A stretch of 64,000 nucleotides of DNA, taken from NCBI GenBank assembly GCA_036674765.1, contig JARVKI010000105.1, positions 80,820 through 144,819 on the forward strand, read 5' to 3'. A model generated the notes under the pieces. That model was not told where the DNA came from. It searched no databases and saw only the letters and a list, made by a program, of their open reading frames with translations. Source of the DNA: Seiridium cupressi. Lineage: Eukaryota; Ascomycota; Sordariomycetes; Amphisphaeriales; Sporocadaceae. A program made the position numbers and the translations under genes. Positions 56,119 through 64,000 of this stretch are shown here, in pieces. Numbering within the stretch: position 1 is the stretch's first letter; each line of letters starts with the position of its first letter.

Positions 56119-57996
56119 GGCTCGTTGGTTTGGGGCCGTACTGCTTGAGAGGAAGCTGATGCAATGTAGGAACCGCGGGGCTTCTTGAGGGGAGTTGTCG
56201 TCGAGGATCAACTGTAGGAGATACAGGAAATCAATGAAAGCAGATTGAGTGGGGGAGAAAGAAGTCACAACGGTTGTGCTATTGTTGACGATGACGGAAG
56301 TAGCGGATTGTGGTCGGTCATGCGACAAGTTCCCAAAGCTTCAGGCAGCTGCATTAGTCCCGTGGGGCTGTCATTGCGTTCCTGCCAGGAGCATCCCAGC
56401 AAAACCGACCCGAGCAGTGCCCCAAAACAGCTCATCCATGCGATCTTTGAATGCACTCACTGCAGGCCGCATGCTGCTTTATTTGTAAAGTGGTCGCCTA
56501 CCATCGCCTACCATCGCATACGTTGATCAATAGTCGAATATCTACTCATATTTTTCCGGTACAGCCATTATACTCTAGATACTTTTTATCTCATTTAAAA
56601 CAAAAGCTGACCTGTCTGGTGAAAGCACGCCCTTCTTCGCCAGAAATTGCTCCTCAAAATAACACGCACCGCAAGACAGCCGCCGTAAATCGATGTCGTA
56701 TATATTCCCATAATAAGTAGACATCCTTCGCTTGGCGTTTCCACCCTTCGACTTATTTTCTCTCGAACATTTTTGCGAGTAATAATCCTGATGCTTTTTT
56801 CTATAGGTTGTTTCCAAAATTTCAAGACACTCTAGAGTTCAAACCCATGCTCGACTTACACTATCTTACCAGCTCCGTTCGACTTCAGACTTCATCTCCT
56901 CCTGGGGCTGCGGCCTCTTAGTCAATTTGCTGTTCGTGAACATCATCCTGAATACCATCTAAATGGTCAGAGAACCTAGCCGAGCATGCCTTCCCTAATT
57001 TATTTTTGGCACTCTGCCTTGATGAATAAACTATTTGGTTTCTAAATCAGGTCTGGGCGTGGTGAAGTATTTCTGGTTTTGTATATAAAAAGGAGCGGAA
57101 GGAACAGCTCAAGTCTTCGAAAGAACCATTGTTGCGCGTGACACGAGATGTCTGTCATAAATTAGCTGGTATTTCTTTGCGTTGGACTGGTAACAGGCTC
57201 CTTTATTCGTGTCGGTGACCACCAGGAGACTGCCGGTCTCGATAGTTATCCTGTTTTCACCAGCTCCTGGCCACAAACTGTGTGCGATCCGACCGACGTT
57301 CAACGGCCGTCGCGCGTATGCATACCACTAACCCGCATAGTTGTTATATTAAAATATCAAGCAAAAGTCGTCAGGCTATGTTTAATTAGGCCAGCGTCTC
57401 TAACATCCCGGTCCATGCAGGGACAACGAAGCCCTATCGGTCCACCTCATTACGCCACGTCCGTAAATACGAAAGGTGCAGATATCTGACAGACCAAGCA
57501 ATAGACCTCTACTGGACCAGAGCATTATTGCGGCTTTAGTTGAAATTCTTTGGTTGGCTGAACTAAGTGTGATAAACAGCTAGAGCACTATACATTATGG
57601 CGTGGTATATTTCTTTCTGATTGTCGAATCGCATCTTGAATCATCACAACGTATACTCAATATGCCAAGACACCATGGGTTTGGCACGAGAAATCCCTTG
57701 AAGAAGAGCTAGATTTTCGTCACTCCGTTTGTAATATATCAATACATCTTCGCATTGGACGTGCATCTTTCGAGAGGTAGTACTGTCGCTTCTCTACAGC
57801 AAACGACAGTCACACCGTCCAATACCCACATCAATGACCCGAGGAACAATATTAATGTAATCAAATTAATTTCCCAGACTAAACGACTTCATCGCCTCGC
57901 GAGAATGAGTTACGACAAGTAATATAAGAGAAACTCGAAGGAAGGTCCATGGGCGTGGCCCGCGAGATTGCTCCACTCCGTGCCTATTAGTGCCTA
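56119..57996. other. Intergenic, 1.9 kb, no supported gene
   Basis: No coding frame with a domain. A direct repeat TACCATCGCCTACCATCGCA occurs at about 56500-56520. Base composition turns A/T-richer from 56520 onward. Confidence 0.45.
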
Positions 57997-59823
57997 TTAT
58001 CGCCCTCCCGACAACCCCATGCCCTTCGTGGCATAGAGTGGTGTATTTGTCCGCGTGACAGCAGACGGAAGCATGTCTAATTGGTCATAGTATTTGCAAA
58101 CTTCGTTTTCCTTGTTACGACCGGTCATGGCGGGGGCAGTAAATTCTGATACTCCTGCTTGCCTATCGTAGGAGATATATGAGCAAGCCAGTCGCTTGCC
58201 ACCACCGCCAGGCAGATCCAAGGCAAATTGAGGCATCATGAACCCGCCAATTGAGCCCCGGAGATGCGCCTCTAAATCGATGATCGTCTGGAGAGGGTGT
58301 GAATGTGCTCCGTCTGGTTGACCATGTCGGTTTGAAAAACATAATACTGGTCACCAGTTAGGCCTATATTAGGATAGGGTAGCAAGGGCTCAGGGAATAA
58401 CAGGTTAAGAAATCCAATCGAGATAGATAGATTTCGGCCACAAAGTAGTGGATCCTTAAGACAATATCTGAAAAGTGCTTACCGGTATTATGTTGTTGTC
58501 AGCCAACCTACGGATGAGGGACGACATTGTTGCGACGTCGTCATTGACTCCACGTAGTAAGACGGCCTGGTTGCGAACGGTCACTGCTGCTTCGAATATT
58601 TTCTGTGCAGCTGCCTCAGTAATCCAAGAGATCTCGTTAGGATGGTTGAAATGAGTATGCAGTGCTACCGACTTGCGACCGACACGAGCTCTGTGTGCGA
58701 CAGCTATCAGCGCCTTTTCCCAGTCATCACCAGGATCCAGGATTCTCCCAGGCGCCACTGCCAGCCCTTTTGAGGCGAACCGAGGACGACATATATTGGG
58801 CATATCTAAGAGTCGCTTGCCAATCATAAACAGTTGGTCAGGTTGAAGGCAATACGAGTCCCCACCAGAGACGACTATGTCGTGAAGGCCTGGCTGGCTC
58901 TCTATGCAGGCGAATAGCTCTTCCCAGCGCCCTTTCGAAGGCTTCATCGAGACTTTCTTGAGAGTCTCTGTATCCGCACCAACGTTCTTTGACCTTGTGC
59001 AATACATGCGATAAGTTGGGCAGACAGATACCGCTTCTAGGGCGTGAGTAGATGCATTTCAAATTTGGTGTCCAATGTACATACCTAAGAACAAGGCTTT
59101 GTCCGGGTATCGGTGGACTAGACCTGCCACTGGAGAATCGTCGCTCTCTTCCAATGGATCACGAGTGAGAGCTGGGTGATCTGGAATCATCGTAGATTTC
59201 GTTGGATGAATTGGCGAAAGACAGGATCGTTTAGAGGGTCGTGCCAATTCATTCCACTCAGTGTGTATGGGCTATCAATCCGCATAGTTAGCCACTATTT
59301 CCAATCGAAGTGTGGTAGAAGCTGCGTGGTTTCACAGAACCTCTTAACCTACGTTATGCGAACAGCCGTGGTAGCCATTTTGGTACCTTCTAGAACGTCC
59401 TTGACTAGTTCGTCACGAGTTTGTGTTTGATTTCGTTGTCCACCGGATGGGATAGTATCCGGCACTACTTGGCTTAGAAACATGGAAAGCTTGTCGACTC
59501 CTTGAACTGTGTTTGCTATCTATTCATACATTCAGGTCAGTACTTGTAAGTAGGCATATACCGAAAATATCACTCAAGCTCCAACGATATGACAAAAAGT
59601 CATCAACAGTAACACTATTCCATGCTGGAATCCTGCGCCAATACTCGTCGACACTTGGTTGAGAGATAGAGCTAGATATGCTGTCGTCGTATGACTCGGC
59701 AATGGCCGCAGCAACCTGGGAATAACGTTTTGGGGTTGGAAGTCCTATACACTGACCGGCGAGAATGCTCCTCATAACCTTGACTCTAGGTCGCAGCCGC
59801 CGTATGCAAGATGAGATGGACAT
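57997..59823 (-). pseudogene. kamA: Lysine 2,3-aminomutase-like radical-SAM gene, copy 2 (frameshifts, lost cluster cysteine)
   Basis: Almost full-length relic from ATG 59823. Order: Arg-rich possible mitochondrial presequence; EYWRRIPAWNSVTVDDFLSY and RWSLS; intron; NTVQGVDKLSMFLSQVVPDT, RDELVKDVLEGTKMATTAVR; intron 59272-59352; WHDPLNDPVFRQFIQRNLR; a one-base shift near 59190; MIPDHPALTRDPLEESDDSP; VAGLVHRYPDKALFL; intron 59037-59084; then the cluster motif, which reads CPTYRMYC, with Arg (codon CGC at 59008-59010) where the middle ligand Cys should be. FASKGLAVAPGRILDPGDDW, HTHFNHPNEISWIT and VTVRNQAVLLRGVND follow. After another intron comes YYVFQTDMVNQTEHIHT, a second one-base shift near 58295, IGGFMMPQFALDLPGGGGKR with the intact PLP-lysine loop, and the C-terminus at 57997. 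Copy 1 is only about half identical, so the two are old paralogues or separate acquisitions. Confidence 0.88.
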
Positions 59824-60062
59824 CTTGACTTGTTCTTGGTTAACACGAACTATAACTTAGTGCAGAGGTCGCACAATTATGTGCCACGAGAATATCGCCA
59901 GGGAGCTCATGAGGGAAGAGGGGATCGGGATTTAATGTTATGGGCGGAGAAATGAGAAGAAATACATGGTCTAGCTAGGGGGACAGTTAGAAGTCAATTT
60001 CCAATCGACGGAGGCGTAGTTCGACGAAGTCGGATTTGAGTACCACGCCAATTGGTAGGCAA
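59824..60062. other. Intergenic spacer
   Basis: No gene. Contains the upstream side of aminomutase copy 2 and the 3' end of the next minus-strand relic. Confidence 0.35.
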
Positions 60063-60845
60063 TCATACTCGACCAGACTCCATAGTGATGAATGTGGGCC
60101 GGGAAGAGGCCAGTTCGGACCGGGTCCAGCTGTTCAGGGTAGTGTACCCAGGGTTAGGGCAGCTATTGTTGAAGAGTGACCACTCTTTTGAAGTGCACCA
60201 AGAAGTGAGATTCAAACCCCAGCTACCTACGATAGCATCCAGATACGACTGGTCGAGAAGCAGAGGGAAGGTAAGCTCAGGCGGTGCACCCACAGATAGG
60301 GACGCTTGCTGCTGCTGACCAAATCCACTATTCATGGACCACCAATTCAGACTGGGCTGCAGCAGGCCGGCCTCCGCAGGGTCGACGAGCAAGCTGAGAG
60401 CGATAGAAAACCCGACGAGAATGGCCAGCGTGATGGTCCCAGTATCATCTTGGGGGAACGACTGCCAAAATTCGGAAGACAGGAGATACATCGGCGTACC
60501 GACACTATAGCCACCTATCAAGAGGCCCAAGGAGATTCTCCTTTCGCTCACAAGTCTGCAGCGAACAGCTTGCAGCACCATCACCGAGATAGAGGCTACA
60601 ATAAGCAGGCTGAGAAGTTTTGCGGCGAATTGGAGTCCCTTGAGAACATCGTCAAATTAGCCCCATTGCCAGGTGATTTTACCAGACCAGTAGATCTGCA
60701 GGAAAGACAATAGCATCACGCCGATAGATAGCCCGACTGCAATGGTATGCAGCACCAATTCTGTCAGTTGTGCATGAACACCTCCGTCGAGGATAATGAC
60801 CCGCGTGTCCGTATTTTGGCGTTGGTGTTTTCTCCTTCGCTTCAT
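60063..60845 (-). pseudogene. Membrane protein gene with a premature TAA
   Basis: From ATG 60845 (MKRRRKHQRQNTDTRVIILD) the frame encodes a hydrophobic span (LVLHTIAVGLSIGVMLLSFL), meets TAA at 60657-60659, and continues in phase with FDDVLKGLQFAAKLLSLLIV, two or three more spans (ISLGLLIGGYSVGTPMYLLS, ITLAILVGFSIALSLLV) and an extracellular segment with Trp, Cys and N-glycosylation sequons (LNLTSWCTSKEWSLFNNSCP). It stops at 60063 without a second membrane block, so it may also be truncated. The layout resembles the N-terminal half of large fungal membrane proteins of unknown function. No splice signals would remove the TAA. Confidence 0.68.
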
Positions 60846-61505
60846 AATGGCAGTCGGAGGAGGGAGACAAGAATATCGACCCAAGAGGAAGAAAGGAAAA
60901 GAGAAAAAAAGAGGAACATGTTCGGCAAATAAGCTTGCCCATCAGCGACGATATAGGCTGCCAGGATGACTGCTTAATTGGTCTGCCACCAGCTTATCGA
61001 AATCATCGCAGTGAAACCCCTCTTCTTGACCGCGCCGCAGGCTGTATTGAATATTCTTACGATCAAGGCCTCCACTTATAAGTACTCCTACGGTACAATT
61101 AGTAACTCCGGTGCAACCCCGGCTATTTTTAGATTCCAACAGGCTGTCCACCTGACATCTACCAGCAAGGGCCAGAGGGCTTGGAAGAGCTAGCCTTACG
61201 ATATGAGGTAATATTGATAAGAACTGTAAGCTGCAAAACAAAAGGAGTTATTATTTGAGTAAATAAATATCAAGTCATATGCCCTATAGGTCCTAACTTG
61301 ATGAAGTGCATCATACCACCAGTTCTGGGTGTCTTGCATCTGCAGGCTTCCTCAGAATGTCCGTTAGCATTTTTTTGGCGATCGTATACACTTGATCTGG
61401 GTTCCTTCCACTGTCACTGGCGGTTGTGGTTATGGATCTTTTTTGTTTAATACCTCTTGTGGGGTCCTGTCTTTGGTCGTACCGACGCTAGGCCTGTCAG
61501 TATAA
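60846..61505. other. Intergenic, no supported gene
   Basis: No coding frame with a domain between the membrane-protein relic and the 3' end of the HET gene. Confidence 0.4.
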
Positions 61506-62891
61506 TTAATCTATACCAGAAGAAGTGGGGTACCTACAGCGTTTAGATCGGAGGCATAGGGATTGCTCATAGTTTCCACATAATCTGTTCTCCGGGAATC
61601 TCTCATTAGATTCCCCGAACATAACTGGCTCTTCGGTGCTGTCATACGTATGCAGAGGATCCACATAATAAATTGTGCCCGACTGCACATGGTATCCTTG
61701 CTGTACGTTTGATTCCTGTTGATGTTCATCGTATTCGCTCGAGATTGGCTGGGTATCGTAGACTGCACTTGAGTCTGAATACTGTTCGTTGAACCTGGTT
61801 AACTCCAGAGAATGACCGCAGTCGGTTGGATCATTATACCATAGTGGAGTATCATAATTTTGTGCATCATCGTACTCTAGGGCATCACTGCGCTCCGACT
61901 GAGTGCTATACTCCGAATAATCATGAACTTGCGGATCGTCGTGCTCCTGTGGATCATCGTGCTCCTGTGGATCATTGTATTCCAAGCAAGTATCATGATC
62001 TTGTAGATCGTCGTGCTCTAGCGACTCAGAATACCCCCCAGAGCCACCAGACTCATAATACACCATTGATTCGTCGTATTCCACCAGACCCTGTGAAAGA
62101 GGCTGCTCTGCCTGACTGCAATCCTGCGCGTCGTCTTTGGGTCGGGTTAATTCGAATACTTCGCGCAGAAGTTCATCGAACGAGTACTCCCACATTTTGT
62201 ATCTCCTTCCCAGTCTCATACGCAGGATTCCTAATAAGCAGTGTGCCATGTCCTCTGGTACCGTGGTAGTTCTTCCCCTGATCCACGAAATCCTTTCCTC
62301 CATGGTTTCAGCGAACATACTTCTGTCACCCCGAAGAACCCTGAGAGGAATGCGGGTTATGGTTTGTAATAGCTTCGCCAGTCACTCCCTCGTTCCAATA
62401 TAATCCCACTTCTTGTTGTAGAATTTCACACGTTTGGGAGCAAGTAGCTCTTGTAACGTCCAGCCTCTCTTATGCCATTCACTGTGGGGGAATGTATCTA
62501 CGGTAGTAACGTCGAAGAGGTATACGTAACATACTTTTGCTTCTTGATAGCGTCGAAACATCGAGTTCATCTCTATCAGATGATTCGCACCGTCCTTTTT
62601 TTCGATACAGCAGGTATCAATCCAAACGTATTCAAATCCGTCGTCCCTGGCACGTTTGCAACAGCCACTGAGTTTCGTCCAGGTTGGCCCGAAGGCCTCT
62701 AGAGACGAGATTGCAGATCGGGGAGACACGTCTGAGAAACAAACCTCCTTTTGTCCCGGTACCCAGCGGTGAGACAGGATAGCATAGTCTGGACGAGAAG
62801 AGCGCGTTTTTCGATGGTTCCAGACGATTTCCTCAGTTGTGTTATATGGGAACCATTCTAAATCCATGGACCTCGCATTAAGGAGATACAT
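61506..62891 (-). pseudogene. HET-domain (heterokaryon incompatibility) protein interrupted by one TGA
   Basis: HET-domain proteins trigger cell death after fusion of unlike hyphae. ATG 62891 starts MYLLNARSMDLEWFPYNTTE; then PDYAILSHRWVPGQKEVCFS, GFEYVWIDTCCIEKKDGAN, MFRRYQEAKVCYVYLFDV and RGWTLQELLAPKRVKFY, all hallmarks of the HET domain. TGA at 62382-62384 ends the frame after 169 residues, but the same frame continues LAKLLQTITRIPLRVLRGDR, SWIRGRTTTVPEDMAHCLLG, the normal end of the HET domain, and a 200-residue C-terminal region to 61506. This tail is rich in Asp, Glu, Tyr and Ser and has tandem DPQEHD repeats. 461 codons in total. A CGA-to-TGA change, a strain-specific null allele, readthrough or a sequence error are all possible. 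Confidence 0.85.
61925..62065 (-). repeat. Short tandem repeats inside the HET gene tail
   Basis: An 18-bp unit (plus strand TGCTCCTGTGGATCATCG) occurs about two and a half times at 61939-61990, with worn neighbours on both sides. It encodes DPQEHD repeats and related LEHDDLQDHD and LEYNDPQ units. Tandem coding repeats that vary in number are known from HET NWD proteins, though those are WD40 units, not this kind. Confidence 0.7.
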
Positions 62892-63379
62892 CTCACTTAG
62901 TATTCTTGAAACGTATTTTGCCAGGAAAGAGCGATTGAATAAACATGTAGAAGAGAAGCCCAGGCCTGCAAGTTCTACCTACCTACATAGACTTGTGGGA
63001 TGTGATCTACCGTAGAAAGGCGGGGTTGGCCTGGTATTTGGAATAGGCCACCGCCATCGAGACGGAGCGATTACCTTGCTTACGGACAATGCACCAAGGC
63101 ATAATCGAGCTCAGCCTTGGCAATTGGACTCCTAATGACCACCCCCGGCTCGTTTCCATCACTAGTCGTTCGACATCTCTTTGTGGCCGACTGGGTTGAT
63201 TGGCCGACTTGTGCCATGGCGGGATTGGGAGTCTGGTGGCGTTCGCCTTGGTGCCAAACTTGCGAGGGGTAGCATTTCCACAATGCAGGGATTAGGATGC
63301 TGCCTGCCTATTAGACTGATGAGTTATTCGGTAAATCAAATTCGTAAATATTATTCGTTAAAGGTGCGGACCTTATAAA
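62892..63379. other. Intergenic, no supported gene
   Basis: Upstream of the HET gene. The small frames seen on both strands have no domain. Confidence 0.45.
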
Positions 63380-64000
63380 GTGGTAGTAATTACTTAACGT
63401 ATATTATATAATTTTTTTTTAAAGTTTTAAAAAAAGAAAGTAAATAAATAATATTAATATAATATTATAAATTATATTTTATTTAAAATTAAAATTAAAT
63501 ATATTATTTAAAATAAAATTACGTTTTTAATAAATAAAAATATTAAAATTATAAATTTTATAATATATATAAATATTTAAAAAATAAAAATAAATTAAAT
63601 ATTTTAATAATAAAATTAATTAATTTTTTTAATATAAATTAAAAAAATAATTTAAATTATATAAATATTTAAAATAATTATTAATATAATAAAAAATTAT
63701 ATTATAAATAATATAATTTTAAATTATTTTTTTATAATTTAATAAAAAGTATTATTATAATTAATTAATAAATAAATAATTTAAATTTATTATAATTATT
63801 TAAAGAAATATTAAAATTATATTTATAAATAATTTATAATTATATTAATATATTTAAATTACTTTTTATTTATATTAATTTAAAATTTATTAAAATAAAA
63901 ATTATTTAAATTTAAATTATATTATTTTATATTAAAAGTTTTTTATTTTAAACTTATTAAAATTTAAAAACTTTTAATAAAAAATTAAATAAATATTAAT
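63380..64000. repeat. Extreme A+T block running off the window end
   Basis: From about 63385 the sequence is almost only A and T for more than 600 bp, with a few isolated G or C, and it continues to the last base. Such blocks in filamentous ascomycetes are typically transposon remains converted by repeat-induced point mutation, or centromeric or subtelomeric isochores. No transposon domain can be read from it. The transition from gene-like composition is sharp. Confidence 0.85.

Noticed and set aside
56118..56328. N-terminal extension of Vam7
   Set aside because: The frame is open to 56328 but has only a TTG at its start and no ATG; PX domains of Vam7 begin near residue 5-10 of the chosen start.
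10508..62891. Alternative genetic code or programmed recoding to explain the many in-frame stops
   Set aside because: TAA, TAG and TGA are all involved, and they also end the intact housekeeping genes normally; frameshifts accompany several cases.
1..64000. tRNA, rRNA, CRISPR arrays and autonomous transposon genes
   Set aside because: I scanned for T-arm-like GGTTCRANYC strings, spaced repeats, and transposase or reverse-transcriptase motifs and saw no convincing example. A covariance-model search could still find a tRNA.

Overview
The window is nuclear DNA of a filamentous ascomycete (Pezizomycotina). Genes are split by short introns (about 48-107 bp) with GT(A/R)NGT donors, CTAAC/CTGAC branch sites and YAG acceptors. 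Family content is typical of the group: Zn2Cys6 regulators, a fungal rhodopsin-type membrane protein, a HET-domain protein, GMC and OYE oxidoreductases, CrpA/Pca1-type metal ATPase. Species or class cannot be fixed from the sequence alone; a plant-associated or saprotrophic Sordariomycete-like fungus is a reasonable guess (inference). Exon-intron models below were made by hand; for each multi-exon intact gene I checked that summed exon length is divisible by three.

Layout. 0-2.3 kb: 3' part of a secreted GH3 beta-glucosidase, then an F-box relic. 4.1-5.7 kb: single-pass Ser/Thr-rich surface protein. 7.3-8.6 kb: mitochondrial biotin synthase. 10.5-11.7 kb: membrane-protein gene broken by one stop and ending in an AT-rich island. 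12.2-12.7 kb: a divergent Snu13-like snRNP protein with a probable GC-AG intron. 13.7-15.9 kb: 721-aa proline-rich coiled-coil membrane protein. 15.9-19.7 kb: gene-poor. 19.7-22.2 kb: truncated CrpA/Pca1-type copper/cadmium ATPase. 22.4-32.9 kb: mostly decayed genes (hypothetical, Zn2Cys6 regulator, tripeptidyl-aminopeptidase-like S33 hydrolase, lysine 2,3-aminomutase) around one intact 713-aa multipass membrane protein. 33.9-37.7 kb: intact 1213-aa PMC1-type Ca2+ ATPase. 39.3-42.5 kb: short-chain dehydrogenase convergent with an intact Zn2Cys6 regulator. 43.3-44.8 kb: rhodopsin-fold membrane protein. 47.8-54.7 kb: GDSL esterase, Old Yellow Enzyme-type reductase, trt5/AusD-like methyltransferase and GMC oxidoreductase, which look like tailoring enzymes without a core synthase in view. 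55.0-56.1 kb: VAM7 (PX-SNARE). 58.0-62.9 kb: a second, inverted lysine 2,3-aminomutase relic, a broken membrane protein and a HET-domain gene interrupted by one TGA. 63.38-64 kb: an almost pure A+T block running off the window.

How it fits together. Housekeeping genes (bio2, PMC1, vam7) are intact and alternate with accessory genes, of which about ten are broken, many by a single in-frame stop or a one-base shift. With the A+T islands this resembles a two-speed compartment shaped by repeat-induced point mutation or by loss of selection, although assembly errors could explain single-base lesions. The most unusual items are the two lysine 2,3-aminomutase relics that have lost different cofactor motifs, the divergent Snu13 copy, and the coreless oxidoreductase/methyltransferase neighbourhood.
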